A stretch of DNA of 64,000 nt from Colletes latitarsis (GCF_051014445.1 NW_027488366.1:16758001-16822000), one strand, 5' to 3'; numbered from the stretch's first letter, positions 28,201 to 43,400 are shown. Numbers and translations: made by a program. Notes: generated from the letters alone by a model not told the origin.

Positions 28201-31185
28201 CAAATCCCAGACCTAACCTAGACCTAACATGAATTATTCTCTAAAATATTGATCAAAACCAGGTTTAATTGACTGTTTCAGTGTGGTACCACGTTACTAC
28301 GTGATCCAAACCAGAAAAAACCCAGGATCCGTTCAACAAGTAAGAGAAGAATGCGAAAGTATGAGTCTGATGAGTGAAAATCCCAGGCCTAACCTAGACC
28401 TAACATGCGTTATCCTCAAAAATATTGATCGAAACCTGGTTTTATCGACTGTTTCAGTGTGGTACCACATTACCATGCGATCCAAACCAGAAAATAACCC
28501 AGGATCTGTTCAACGAGTATGTGAAGTGTGCGAAAGTATGAGCCTGATGAGGGAAAATCCCAGACCTATCCCAGACCTAACTTGCGTTATCCTCAAAAAT
28601 ATTGATCGAAACCAGGTTTAATCGACTGTTTCAGTGTGGTCCCACATTACTACGTGATCCAAACCAGAAACAACCCAGGATCCGTTCAACAAGTATGTGA
28701 AGAATGCGAAAGTATGAGTCTGATGAGTGAAAATCCCAGGCCTAACCTAGACCTAACATGCGTTATCCTCAAAAATATTGATCGAAACCTGGCTTAATCG
28801 ACTGTTTCAGTGTGGTACCACATTACTATGCGATCCAAACCAGAAAATAACACAGGATCTGCCAAACGAGTACCTGAAGTGTGCGAAAGTATGAGCCTGA
28901 TGAGAGCAAATCTCAGACCTAACCTAGACCTAACATGAATTATTCTCTAAAATATTGATCGAAACCAGGTTTAATTGACTGTTTCAGTGTGGTACCACAT
29001 TACTAAGTGATCCAAACCAGAAAAAGCCCAGGATCAGTACAACAAGTATGTGAAAAACGCGAAAGTCTGAGCCTGATGAGGGCGAATCCCAGACCTATGC
29101 CAGACCTAACTTGCGTTATCCTCTAAAATATTGATCGAAACCAGGTTTAATTGACTGTTTCAGCGTGGTACCACATTACTACGTGATACAATCCAGAAAC
29201 AGCCCAGAATCTAGCCATGAAGTATGAGAAATATGCGAAAGTATGAGCCTGATGATGGCAAATCCAAGACCTAACCCAAACCTAACATGAGTTATCCTCT
29301 AAAATATTTATCAAGACCAGGTTTAATTGAATGTTTCAGTGTGGTACCACATTACTACTTGAACCAAACCAGAAAAAACCCTGTATCTGTTCAACAAGTA
29401 TGTGAAGTGTGCGAAAGTATGAGTCTGATGAGGGCAAATCCCAGACCTATCCCAGACCTAACATGCGTTATCCTCTAAAATATTTATCAAGACCAGGTTT
29501 AATTGATTGTTTCAGTGTGGTCCCACATTATTACGTGATCCAAACCAGAAAAAACCCAGGATCCGTTCCACAAGTATGTGAAGAATGCGAAAGTATGAGT
29601 CTGATGAGTGAAAATCCCTGACCTAACCTAGACCTAACATGCGTTATCCTCTAAAATGTTGATCCAAACCAGGTTTAATGGACTGTTTCAGTGTGGTACC
29701 ACACTACTACGTGATCCAAACCAGAAAAAACCCAGGATGTGTTCAACAAGTATGTGAAAAACGCGAAGGTATGAGCCTGATGTGGGCAAATCCCAGACCT
29801 ATCCCAGACCTAACTTGCGTTGTCCTCTAAGATATTGATGGAAACCAGGTTTAATTGACTGTTTCAGTGTTGTACTTCATTACTACGTGATGCAATCCAG
29901 AAAAAGCCCAGGATCTAGCCATCAAGTATGAGAAATATGCGAAAGAATGAGCCTGATGAGAGCAAATCCCAGACCTAACCTAGACCTAACATGAATTATT
30001 CTCTAATATATTGATCGAAACCAGGTTTAGTTGACCGTTTCAGTGTGGCCCCACATTACTGCGTGATCCAAACCAGAAAAAACCCAGGATCCGTTCAACA
30101 AGTGTGTGAAGAATGCGAAAGTATGAGTCTGATGAGTGAAAATCCCCGACCCAACCTAGACCTAACATTCGTTATCCTCAAAAATATTGATCGAAACCAG
30201 GTTTAATCGACTGTTTCAGTGTGGTACCACACTACTACGTGACCCAATCCAGAAAAAACCCAGGATCTGTTCAACAAGTATGTGAAAAACGCGAAAGTAT
30301 GAGCCTGATGAGGGAAAATCCCAGACCTATCCCAGACCTAACTTGCGTTATCCTCAAAAATATTGATCGAAACCAGGTTTAATTGACTGTTTCAGTGTGG
30401 TACCGCACTACTACGTGACCCAATCCAGAAAAAACCCAGGATCCGTTCAACAAGTATGAGAAGAATGCGAAAGTATGAGTCTGATGAGTGAAAATCCCAG
30501 GCCTAACCTAGACCTAACATGCGTTATCCTCAAAAATATTGATCGAAACCTGGTTTAATCGACTGTTTCAGTGTGGTACCACATTACTATGCGATCCAAA
30601 CCAGAACATAACCCAGGAGCTGTTCAACGAGTATGTGAAAAACGCGAAAGTATGAGCCTGATGTGGGCAAATCCCAGACCTATCCCAGACCTAACTTGCG
30701 TTGTCCTCTAAGATATTAATGGAATCCAGGTTTAATTGACTGTTTCAGTGTTGTACTTCATTACTACGTGATGCAATCCAGAAAAAGGCCAGGATCTAGC
30801 CATCAAGTATGAGAAATATGCGAAAGAATGAGCCTGATGAGAGCAAATCCCAGACCTAACCTAGACCTAACATGAATTATTCTCTAAAATATTGATCTAA
30901 ACCAGGTTTAATTGACTGTTTCAGTGTGGTACCACATTACTACGTGATCCAAACCAGAAAAAACACAGGATCCGTTCAACAAGTATGAGAAGAATGCGAA
31001 AGTATGAGTCTGATGAGTGAAAATCCCAGGCCTAACCTAGACCTAACATGCGTTATCCTCAAAAATATTGATCGAAACCTGGTTTAATCGACTGTTTCAG
31101 TGTGGTACCACATTACTATGCGATCCAAACCAGAAAATAACCCAGGATCTGTTCAACGAGTATGTGAAGTGTGCGAAAGTATGAG
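22250..31185 (+). repeat. Higher-order repeat, 15 monomers (2,643 bp), ~3.4 copies
   Basis: Anchors are evenly spaced at 2,643 bp: the GTACCGCACTACTACG(G/T)GACCC junction at about 22481, 25124, 27767 and 30410, and the AACATGAGTTATCC monomer at 24001, 26644 and 29287. This is the longest and best-propagated HOR in the window. Copies one and two share GCACTACTACGGG, which reads GCACTACTACGTG in copies three and four, so the copies are ordered in age or have partly converted each other. Confidence 0.88.
28251..30046 (+). repeat. Segmental duplication, copy 2 (partner 6170-7965)
   Basis: Constant offset of 22,081 bp from copy 1 with the same order of private variants. It ends near 30046, where GTGGCCCCACATTACTGCG replaces GTGGTACCACATTACTACG. 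Confidence 0.75.
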
Positions 31186-33830
31186 TCTGATGAGGGCAAA
31201 TCCCAGACCTATCCCAGACCTAACATGCGTTATCCTCTAAAATATTTATCAAGACCAGGTTTAATTGATTGTTTCAGTGTGGTCCCACATTACTACGTGA
31301 TCCAAACCAGAAAAAACCCAGGATCCGTTCAACAAGTATGTGAAGAATGCGAAAGCATGAGTCTGATGAGTGAAAATCCCAGACCTAACCTAGACCTAAC
31401 ATGCGTTATCCTCTAAAATGTTGATCCAAACCAGGTTTAATGGAGTGTTTCAGTGTGGTACCACACTACTACGTGATCCAAACCAGAAAAAACCCAGGAT
31501 CTGTTCAACAAGTATGTGAAAAACGCGAAAGTATGAGTCTGATGAGTGGAAATCCCAGACCTAACCTAGACCTAACATGCGTTATCCTCTAAAATGTTGA
31601 TCCAAACCAGGTTTAATGGACTGTTTCTGTGTGGTACCACATTACTACGTGATACAATCCAGAAATAGCCCAGAATCTAGCCATGAAGTATGAGAAATAT
31701 GCGAAAGTATGAGCCTGACGAGGGCAAATCCTAGACCTAACCCAGACCTAACATGCGTTATCCTCTAAAATATTTATCAAGACCAGGTTTAATTGATTGT
31801 TTCTGTGTGGTCCCACATTACTGCGTGATCCAAACCAGCAAAAACCCAGGATCCGTTCAACAAGTATGAGAAGAATGCGAAAGTATGAGTCCGATGAGTG
31901 AAAATCCCCGGCCTAACCTAGACCTAACATGCGTTATCCTCAAAAATATTGATCGAAACCAGGTTTAATCGACTGTTTCAGTGTGGTACCACACTACTAC
32001 GTGACCCAATCCAGAAAAAACCCAGGATCTGTTCAACAAGTATGTGAAAAACGCGAAAGTATGAGCCTGATGAGGGAAAATCCCAGACCTATCCCAGACC
32101 TAACTTGCGTTATCCTCTAAAATATTGATCGAAACCAGGTTTAATTGACTGTTTCTGTGTGGTACCACATTACTACGTGATACAATCCAGAAATAGCCCA
32201 GGATCTAGCCATGAAGTATGAGAAATATGCGAAAGTATGAGCCTGACGAGGGCAAATCCTAGACCTAACCCAGACCTAACATGCGTTATCCTCTAAAATA
32301 TTTATCAAGACCAGGTTTAATTGATTGTTTCTGTGTGGTCCCACATTACTACGTGATCCAAACCAGCAAAAACCCAGGATCCGTTCAACAAGTATGAGAA
32401 GAATGCGGATGTATGAGTCTGATGAGTGAAAATCCCAGGCCTAACCTAGACCTAACATGCGTTATCCTCAAAAATATTGATCGAAACCTGGTTTAATCGA
32501 CTGTTTCAGTGTGGTACCACATTACTATGCTATCCAAACCAGAAAATAACCCAGGATCTGTTCAACGAGTATGTGAAAAACACGAAAGTATGAGCCTGAT
32601 GTGGGCAAATCCCAGACCTATCCCAGACCTAACTTGCGTTGCCCTCTAAGATATTGATGGAAACCAGGTTTAATTGACTGTTTCAGTGTTGTACTTCATT
32701 ACTACGTGATGCAATCCAGAAAAAGCCCAGGATCTAGCCATCACGTATGAGAAATATGCGAAAGAATGAGCCTGATGAGTGAAAATCCCAGACCTAACCT
32801 AGACCTAACATGAATTATTCTCTAAAATATTGATCAAAACTAGGTTTAATTGACTGTTTCAGTGTGGTACCACATTACTACGTGATTCAAACCAGAAAAA
32901 ACCCAGGATCCGTTCAACAAGTATGAGAAGAATGCGAAAGTATGAGTCTGATGAGTGAAAATCCCAGGCCTAACCTAGACCTAACATGCGTTATCCTCAA
33001 AAATATTGATCGAAACCTGGTTTAATCGACTGTTTCAGTGTGGTACCACATTACTATGTGATCCAAACCAGAAAATAACCCAGGATCTGCTCAACGAGTA
33101 TGTGAAGTGTGCGAAAGTATGAGTCTGATGAGGGCAAATCCCAGACCTATCCCAGACCTAACATGCGTTATCCTCTAAAATATTTATCAAGACCAGGTTT
33201 AATTGACTGTTTCAGTGTGGTACCACATTACTACGTGATCCAAAGCAGAAAAAGCCCAGGATCAGCTCAACAAGTATGTGAAAAACGCGAAAGTATGAGC
33301 CTGATGAGGGCAAATCCCAGACCTATGCCAGACCTAACTTGCGTTATCCTCTAATATATTGATCGAAACCAGGTTTAATTGACTGTTTCAGCGTGGTACC
33401 ACATTACTACGTGATACAATCCAGAAACAGCCCAGAATCTAGCCATGAAGTATGAGAAATATGCGAAAGTATGTGCCTGATGAGGGCAAATCCAAGACCT
33501 AACCCAAACCTAACATGAGTTATCCTCTAAAATATTTATCAAGACCAGGATTAATTGAATGTTTCAGTGTGGTACCACATTACTACGTGAACCAAACCAG
33601 AAAAAACCCTGTATCTGTTCAACAAGTATGTGAAGTGTGCGAAAGTATGAGTCTGATGAGGGCAAATCCCAGACCTATCCCAGACCTAACATGCGTTATC
33701 CTCTAAAATATTTATCAAGACCAGGTTTAATTGATTGTTTCAGTGTGGTCCCACATTACTATGTGATCCAAACCAGAAAAAACCCAGGATCCGTTCAACA
33801 AGTATGTGAAGAATGCGAAAGTATGAGTCC
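30926..33830 (+). repeat. Segmental duplication, copy 2 (partner 8140-10340)
   Basis: Colinear with copy 1 but with two net two-monomer gains. It carries the same ATTACTATGCTATCC and AACACGAAAG variants. Confidence 0.7.
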
Positions 33831-34585
33831 GATGAGTGAAAATCCCCGGCCTAACCTAGACCTAACATGCGTTATCCTCAAAAATATTGATCGAAACCTG
33901 GTTTAATCGACTGTTTCAGTGTGGTACCACATTACTATGCGATCCAAACCAGAAAATCACACAGGATCTGTCAAACGAGTATGTGAAGTGTGCGAAAGTA
34001 TGAGCCTGATGAGAGCAAATCCCAGACCTAACCTAGACCTAACATGAATTATTCTGTAAAATATTGATCGAAACCAGGTTTAATTGACTGTTTCAGTGTG
34101 GTACCACATTACTACGTGATCCAAACCAGAAAAAGCCCAGGATCAGTTCAACAAATATGTGAAAAACGCGAAAGTATGAGCCTGATGAGGGCGAATCCCA
34201 GACCTATGCCAGACCTAACATGCGTTATCCTCAAAAATATTGATGGAAACCAGGTTTAATTGACTGTTTCAGCGTGGTACCACATTACTACGTGATACAA
34301 TCCAGAAATAGCCCAGGATCTGTTCAACAAGTATGTGAAAAATGCGAAAGTATGATCCTGATGAGGGCAAATCCCAGACCCATCCCAGACCTAACTTGGG
34401 TTGTCCTCTAAAATATTGATCGAATCCAGGTTTAATGGACTGTTTCAGTGTGGTACCACATTACTACGGGATGCAATCCAGAAAAAGACCAGGATCTAGC
34501 CATCAAGTATGAGAAATATTCGAAAGTATGACCCTGAAGAGGGCAAATCCCAGACCTATCCCAGACCTAACTTGTGTTGTCGTCT

Positions 34586-34664
34586 AAAATATTGATCGAA
34601 ACCAGTATGAGCCTGATAAGGGCGAATCCCAGACCTATCTCAGACCTAACTTGCGTTATCCTCT
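34586..34664 (+). repeat. Truncated 79-bp monomer
   Basis: Duplicate of the short monomer at 15502, with the same GAAACCAGTATGAGCC junction and the private GATAAGGGCG variant. Confidence 0.82.
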
Positions 34665-35016
34665 AAAATATTGATCGAAACCAGGTTTAATGGACTGTTT
34701 CAGTGTGGTACCACATTACTACGTGATCCAAATCAGAAAAAACCCAGGATCTGTTCAACAAGTATGTGAAAAACGCGAAAGTATGAGCCTGATGAGGGCA
34801 AATCCTAGACCTAACCCAGGCCTAACATGCGATATCCTCTAAAATATTGATCGAAACCAGGTTTAACCGACTGTTTCAGTGTGGTACCACATTACTACGT
34901 GATCCAATCCAGAAATAGCCCAGGATCTAGCCATGAAGTATGAGAAATATGCGAAAGTATGACCCTGATGAGGGCAAATCCCAGACCTATCCCTGACCTA
35001 ACTTGCGTTGTCCTCT

Positions 35017-35095
35017 AAAATATTGATCGAAGCGAGTATGAGCCTGATGAGGGCAAATCCCAGACCTATCCCAGACTTAACTTGCGTTATCCTCA
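35017..35095 (+). repeat. Truncated 79-bp monomer
   Basis: Duplicate of the short monomer at 16461, sharing its GAAGCGAGTATGAGCC junction variant. Confidence 0.8.
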
Positions 35096-35791
35096 ATAAT
35101 ATTGATCGAAACCAGGTTTAATCGACAGTTTCAGTGTGGTACCACAATACTACGTGATCCAAACCAGAAGAAAATCCAGGATCTAGCCATGAAGTATGAG
35201 AGATATGCGAAAGTATGAGCCTGATGAGGGCAAATCCTAGACGTAACCCAGACCTAACATACGTTATCCTCTAAAATGTTTATCAAGACCAGGTTTAATT
35301 GAATGTTTCAGTGTGGTACCACAATACTACGTGATCCAAACCAGAAAAAAATCCAGGATCTGTTCAACGAGTATGTGAAGTGTGCGAAAGTATGAGTCTG
35401 ATGAGGGCAAATCTCTGACCTATCCCAGACCTAGCTTGCGTTATCCTCTAAGATATTGATAGAAACCAGGTTTAATTGACTGTTTTATTTGTGGTACCAA
35501 TTTACTACGTGATCCAAAGCAGAAAAAACCCTCGATCAGGTCAACATGCATGTTAAAACTGCGAAAGTATGACCCTGATGAGGGCAAATCCCAGGCCTAA
35601 CATGCGTTATCTTCTAAAATATTGAACGAAACCAGGTCTAATGGACTGTTTCAGTGTAGTACCACACTGCTTCGTGATCCAAACCAGAAAAAACACAGGA
35701 TCTAGCCATGAAGTATGAGAAATATGCGAAAGTATGACCCTGATGGGGGCAAATCCCAGACCTATACCAGACCTAACATGCGTTGTCCTCT

Positions 35792-35870
35792 AAAATATTG
35801 ATCGAAACCAGTATGAGCGTGATGAGGGCGAATCCCAGACCTATCTCAGACCTAACTTGCGTTATCCTGT
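35792..35870 (+). repeat. Truncated 79-bp monomer
   Basis: Duplicate of the short monomer at 17412, sharing GTATGAGCGTGATGAGG. Confidence 0.8.
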
Positions 35871-36369
35871 AAAATATTGATCGAAACCAGGTTTAATTGA
35901 CTGTTTCAGTGTCGTACTTCATTACTACGTGATGCAATCCAGAAAAAGCCCTGGATCTAGCCATCAAGTATGAGAAATATGCGAAAGAATGAGCCTGATG
36001 AGAGCAAATCCCAGACCTATACCAGACATAACTTGCGTTACCCTCTAAAATATTGATCGAAACCAGGTTTAGTTGACTGTTTCAGTGTGGTACCACATTA
36101 CTATGTGATCCAAACCAGAAAATAACCCAAGATCTGTTCAACGAGTATGTGAAGTGTGCGAAAGTATGAGTCTGATGAGGTCAAATCCCAGACCAATACC
36201 AGACTTAACTTGCGTTATCCTCGAAAATATTGATCGAAACAAGGTTTAATGGACTGTTGCAGTGTGGTACCACATTACTATGTGATCCAAACCTGAAAAA
36301 ACCCAGGTTCAGTTCAACAAGTATGAGAAGAATGCGAAAGTATGTGTCTGATGAGTGAAAATCCCAGGG

Positions 36370-37490
36370 CAAACCTAGACCTAACATGCGTTATCCTCTA
36401 AAATACTGGTCGAAACCAGGTTTAATTGACTGTTTCAGTGTTGTACTTCATTACTACGTGATCCAATCCAGAAATAGCCCAGGTATCTAGCCATGAAGTA
36501 TGAGAAATATGCGAAAGTATGAGCCTGACGAGGGCAAATCCTAGACCTAACCCAGACCTAACATACGTTATCCTCTAAAATATTTATCAAGACCAGGTTT
36601 AATTGATTGTTTCAGTGTGGTCCCACATTACTACGTGATCCAAACCAGAAAAAAACCCCAAAACCATTCAACAAGTATGTGAAGAATGCGAAAGTATGAG
36701 TCTGATGAGTGAAAATCCCAGGGCTAACCCAGACCTAACATGCGTTATCCTCTAAAATATTGATCCAAACCAGGTTTAACGGACTGTTTCAGTGTGGTAC
36801 CACTCTACTACGTGATACAAACCAGAAAAAACCCAGGATCTGTTCAACAAGTATGTGAAAAACGCGAAAGTATGAGCCTGATGAGGGCGAATCCCAGACC
36901 TATGCCAGACCTATCTTGCGTTATCCTCTAAAATATTGATCGAAACCAGGTTTAATTGACTGTTTCAGCGTGGTACCACATTACTATCGTGATACAATCC
37001 AGAAACAGCCCAGGATCTAGCCATGAAGTATGAGAAATATGCGAAAGTATGAGCCTGATGAGGGCAAATCCTAGACCTAACCCAAACCTAACATGCGTTA
37101 TCCTCTATAATATTAATCAAGACCAGGTTTAATGGAATGTTTCAGTGTGGTACCACTTTACTACGTGATCCAAAGCAGAAAAAACCCTCGATCAGGTCAA
37201 CATGTATGATAAAACTGCGAAAGTATGACCCTGATGAGGGCAAATCCCAGGCCTAACCTAGACCTAACTTGCGTTATCCTCTAAAATATTGATCGAAATC
37301 AGGTTTAATCGACTGTTTCAGTGTGGTACCACATTACTACGTGATCCAAACCAGAAAAAACCCAGGATCCGTCCAAGAAGTATGTGAAGAATGCGAAAGT
37401 ATGAGTCTGATGAGTGAAAATCCCAGACCTAACCTAGACCTAACATGCGTTATCCTCCAAAATATTGATCCATACCAGGTTTAATGGACT
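36370..37490 (+). repeat. Partial third copy of the 9-monomer unit
   Basis: Begins with the AAAATACTGGTCG variant and follows the 17796-20970 unit through ATTACTATCGTGATAC and GATCCATACC, then departs near 37490. It differs at several bases (for example ACATACGTTATCC), so it is older than the two tandem copies. Confidence 0.75.
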
Positions 37491-40400
37491 GTTTCAGTGT
37501 GGTACCACACTACTACGTGATCCAAACGGGAAAAAACCCAGGATCTGTTCAACAAGTATGTGAAAAACGCGAAAGTATGAGCCTGATGAGGGCAAATCCC
37601 AGACCTATCCCAGACCAAACTTGCGTTATCCTCTAAACTATTGATGCAAACCAGGTTGAATTGACTGTTTCAGTGTGGTACCACATTACTACGTGATACA
37701 AACCAGAAACAGCCCAGGATCTAGCCCTGAAGTATGAGAAATATGCGAAAGTATGAGCCTGCTGAGGGCAAATCCTAAACCTAACCCAAACCTAACATGC
37801 GTTATCCTCAAAAATATTGATCTAAACCTGGTTTAATCGACTGTTTCAGTGTAGTACCACATTACTATGTGATCCAAACCTGAAAATAACCTAGGATCTG
37901 TTCAACGAGTATGTGAAGTGTGCGAAAGTATGAGTATGATGAGGTCAAATCCCAGACCAATCCCAGACATAACTTGCGTTATCCTTTAAGATATTGATCG
38001 ATACCAGGTTTAGTCGATTGTTTCAGTGTGGTACCACATTACTACGTGATCCAAACCAGAAAAAACCCAGGACCAGTTCAACAAGTATGAGAAGAATGCG
38101 AAAGTATGAGTCCGATGAGTGAAAATCCCAGGGCTAACCTAGACCTAACATGCGTTATCCTCTAAAATATTGATCCAAACCAGGTTTAATGGACTGTTTC
38201 AGTGTGGTACCACACTACTACGTGATACAAACCAGAAAAAACCAAGGATCTGTTCAACAAGTATGTGAAAAACGCGAAAGTATGAGCCTGATGAGGGCGA
38301 ATCCCAGACCAATGCCAGACCTAACTTGCGTTATCCTCTAAAATATTGATGGAAACCAGGTTTAATTGACTGTTTCAGTGTGGTACCACACTACTACGTG
38401 ATACAAACCAGAAAAAACCCAGGATCTGTTCAACAAGTATGTGAAGAATGCGAAAGTATGAGCCTGATGAGGGCGAATCCCAGACCTATGCCAGACCTAA
38501 CTTGCGTTGTCCTCTAAGATATTGATGGAAACCAGGTTTAATTGAATGTTTCAGTGTCGTACTTCATTACTACGTGATGCAATCCAGAAAAAGCCCAGGA
38601 TCTAGCCATCAAATATGAGAAATATGCGAAAGAATGAGCCTGATGAGAGCAAATCCCAGACCTAACCTAGACCTAACATGAATTATTCTCTAAAATATTT
38701 ATCGAAACCAGGTTTAATTGATTGTCTCAGTGTGGACCCACATTACTACGTGATCCAAACCAGAAAAAACCCAGGATCTGTTCAACAAGTATGTGAAGAA
38801 TGCGAAAGTATGAGTCTGATGAGTGAAAATCCCAGGCCTGACCTAGACCTAACATGCGTTATCCTCTAAAATATTGAGCGAAACCAGGTTTAATGGACTG
38901 TTTCAGCGTGGTACCACACTACTACGGGATCCAAACCAGAAAAAACCCAGGATCTGTTCAACAAGTATGTGAAAAACGCGAAAGTATGAATCTGATGAGG
39001 GCAAATCCCAAACCTATCCCAGACCTAACTTGCGATATCCTCTAAAATATTGATCGAAACCAGGTTTAATTGACTGTTTTATTGTGGTACCACTCTACTA
39101 CGTGATCCAAATCAGAAAAAACCCAGGATCCGTTCAACAAGTATGTGAAGAATGCGATAGTATGAGTCTGATGAGTGAAAATCCCAGGCCTAACCTAGAC
39201 CTAACATGCGTTATCCTCAAAAATATTGATCGAAACCTGGTTTAATCGACTGTTTCAGTGTGGTACCACATTACTATGTGATCCAAACCAGAAAATAACC
39301 CAAGATCTGTTCAACGAGTATGTGAAGTGTGCGAAAGTATGAGTCTGATGAGGTCAAATCCCAGACCAATACCAGACTTAACTTGCGTTATCCTCTAAAA
39401 TATTGATCGAAACAAGGTTTAATGGACTGTTTCAGTGTGGTACCACATTACTACGTGATCCAGACCTGAAAAAACCCAGGTTTAGTTCAACAAGTAAGAG
39501 AAGAATGCGAAAGTATGAGTCTGATGAGTGAAAATCCCAGACCTTACCTAGACCTAACATGCGTTATCCTCTAAAATATTGATCCAAACCAGGTTTAATG
39601 GACTGTTTCAGTGTGGTACCACACTACTACGTGATCCAAACCAGAAAAAACCCAGGTTCTGTTCAACGAGTATGTGAAAACCGCGAAAGTATGAGCCTGA
39701 GGAGGGCAAATCCCAGAGCTATCCCAGACCTAACTTGCGTTGTCCTCTAAGATATTGATGGAAACCAGGTTTAATTCACTGTTTCAGTGTGGTCCCACAT
39801 TACTACGTGATCCAATCCAGAAAAAGCCCAGGATCTAGCCATCAAGTATGAGTAATATGCGAAAGAATGAGCCTGATGAGAGTATATCCCAGACCTAACC
39901 TAGACCTAACATGAATTATTCTCTATAATATTGATCGAAACCAGGTGTAATTGACTGTTTCAGTGTGGTCCCACATTACTACGTGATCCAAACCAGAAAA
40001 AACCCAGGATCCGTTCAACAAGTATGTGAAGAATGCGAAAGTATGAGTCTGATGAGTGAAAATCCCAGACCTTACCTAGACCTAACATGCGTTATCCTCT
40101 AAAATATTGATCCAAACCAGGTTTAATGGACTGTTTCAGTGTGGTACCACACTACTACGTGATCCAAACCAGAAAAAACCCAGGATCTGTTCAACGAGTA
40201 TGTGAAAACCGCGAAAGTATGAGCCTGAGGAGGGCAAATCCCAGACCTATCCCAGACCTAACTTGCGTTGTCCTCTAAAATATTGATCGAAACCAGGTTT
40301 AATTCAATGTTTTATTGTGGTACCACTTTACTACGTGATCCAAAGCAGAAAAAACCCTCGATCAGGTCAACATGCATGTTAAAACTGGGAATGTATGAGC

Positions 40401-43400
40401 CTGATGAGGGCAAATCCCAGACCTATCCCAGACCTAACATGCGTTATCCTCAAAAATATTGATCGAAACCAGGTTTAATCGACTGTTTCAGTGTGGTACC
40501 ACATTACTACGTGATCCAAACCAGAAAAAAACCCAGGATCTTGTCAACGAGTATGTGAATTTTGCGAAAGTATGAGTCTGATGAGGGCTAATCCCAGACC
40601 TATCCCAGACCTAGCTTGCATTATCCTCTAAAATATTGATCGAAACCAGGTTTAATTCACTGTTTTAGTGTGGTACCACATTACTACGTGATCCAAACCA
40701 GAAAAAACCCAGGATCTGTTTAACAAGTATGTGAAAAATGCGTATTTGTGAGCCTGATGAGAGCAAATCTTAGACCTAACCCAGACCTAAGATGCGTTAT
40801 CCTCTAAAATATTTATCCAGAACAGGTTTCATTGAATGTTTCAGCGAGGTACCACATTACTACGTGATACAATCCAGGAACAGCCCAGGATCTAGCCATG
40901 AAGTATGAGAAATATGCGAAAGTATGAGCCAGATGAGGGCAAATCCTAGACCTAACCCAAACCTAACATGCGTTATCCTCTAAAATATTTATCAAGACCA
41001 GGTTTAATTGAATGTTTCAGTGTGGTACCACATTACTATGTGATTCAAACCAGAAAATAACCCAGGATCTGTTCAACAAGCATGTGAAGAATGCGAAAGT
41101 ATGAGTCTGATGAGTGAAAATCCCAGGCCTAACTAGACCTAACATGCGTTACCCTCAAAAATATTGATCGAAACCTGGTTTAATCGACTGTTTCAGTGTG
41201 GTACCACATTACTATGTGATCCAAACCAGAAACAGCCCGGGATCTAGCCATGAAGTATGAGAAATATGCGAAAGTATGAGCCTGATGATGGCAAATCCTA
41301 GACCTAACCCAAACCTAACATGCGTTATCCTCTAAAATATTTATCAAGACCAGGATTAATTGAATGTTTCAGTGTGGTACCACATTACTACGTGATCCAA
41401 TCCAGAAATAGCCCAGGATCTAGCCATGAAGTATGAGAAATATGCGAAAGTATGAGCCTGACGAGAGCAAATCCTAGACCTAACCCAGACCTAAGATGCG
41501 TTATCCTCTAAAATATAGATCGAAACCAGATTTAATTGACTGCTTCAGTGTGGTACCACATTACTACGTGATGCAAACCAGAAAAAACCCAGGCTCCGTT
41601 CAACAAGTATGTGAAGAATGCGAAAGTATGAGTCTGATGAGAGCAAATCCTAGACCTAACCCAGACCTAACATGCGTTATCCTCTAAAATATTTATCAAG
41701 ACCAGGTTTAATTGAATGTTTCAGTGTGGTACCACATTACTACGTGATGTAATCCAGAACAAGCCCAGGATCTAGCCATGAAGTTTGAGAAATATGCGAA
41801 AGAATGAGCCTGATGAGGGCAAATCCTAGAGCTAACTCAGACCTAACATGCGTTATCCTCTAAAATATTGATCGCAACCAGGTTTAATGGACTGTTTCAG
41901 TGTGGTACCACACTACTACGTGATCCAAACCAGAAAAAACCCAGGATCTGTTCAACAAGTATGTGAAAAACGCGAAAGTATGAGTCTGATGAGGTCAAAT
42001 TCCAGACCTATCCCAGACTTAACTTGCGTTATCCTCTAAAATATTGATCGAAACCGGGTCTAATCGACTGTTTCAGCGTGGTACCACATTACTACGTGAT
42101 CCAAACCAGAAAAAGTCCAGCATCTAGCCATCAAGTATGAGAAATATGCGAAAGAATGAGCCTGATGAGAGCAAATCCCAGACCTAACCTAGACCTAACA
42201 TGTATTATTCTCAAAAATATTGATCGAAACCTGGTTTAATTGACTGTTTCAGTGTGGTCCCACATTACTACGTGATCCAAACCAGAAAAAACCCAGGATC
42301 CGTACAACAAGTATGCGAAGAATGCGAAAGTATGAGCCTGATGAGTGAAAATCCCAGGCCTAACCTAGACCTAACATGCGTTATCCACAAAAATATTGAT
42401 CGAAACCTGGTATAATCGACTGTTTCAGTGTGGTACCACATTACTATGTGATCCAAACCAGAGAATAACCCAGGATCTGTTCAACGAGTATGTGAAGTGT
42501 GCGAAAGTATGAGCCTGATGAGTGAAAATCCCAGACCTAACCTAGACCTAACATGCGTTATCCTCAAAAATATTGATCGAAACCAGGTTTAATCGACTGT
42601 TTCAGTGTGGTACCACATTACTACGTGATCTAATCCAGAAATAGCCCAGGATCTAGCCATGAAGTATGAGAAATATGCGGAAGTATGAGCCTGACGAGGG
42701 CAAATCCTAGACCTAACCCAGACCTAACATGCGTTATCCTCTAAAATATTTATCAAGACCAGGTTTAATTGATTGTTTCAGTGTAGTTCCACATTACTAC
42801 GTGATCCAAACCAGAAAAAACCCAGGATCTGATCAACGAGAATGTGAAGTGTGCGAAAGTATGAGTCTGATGAGGGCAAATCCCCGACCTATCCCAGACC
42901 TAACATGCGTTATCCTCTAAAATATTTATCAAGACCAGGTTTAATTGATTGTTTCAGTGTGGTCCCACATTACTACGTGATCCAAACCAGAAAAAACCCA
43001 TGATCCGTTCAACAAGTATGTGAAGAATGCGAAAGTATGAGTCTGATGAGTGAAAATCCCAGACCTAACCAAGACCTAACATGCGTTATCCTCAAAAATA
43101 TTGATCGAAACCTGCTTTAATCGACTGTTTCAGTGTGGTACCACATTACTATGTGATCCAAACCAGAAAATAACCCAGGATCTGTTCAACGAGTATGTGA
43201 AGTGTGCGAAAGTATGAGTCTGATGAGGGCAAATCCCAGACCTATCCCAGACCTAACATGCGTTATCCTCTAAAATATTTATCAAGACCAGGTTTAATTG
43301 ATTGTTTCAGTGTGGTCCCACACTACTACGTGATCCAAACCAGAAAAAACCCAGGATCTGTTCAACAAGTATGTGAAAAACGCGGAACGTTTGAGCCTGA

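Larger units (their letters stand above)
34324..35870 (+). repeat. Segmental duplication, copy 2 (partner 15240-17490)
   Basis: Same order of rare variants as copy 1, shortened by whole monomers. It includes the short monomers at 34586, 35017 and 35792. Confidence 0.75.
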
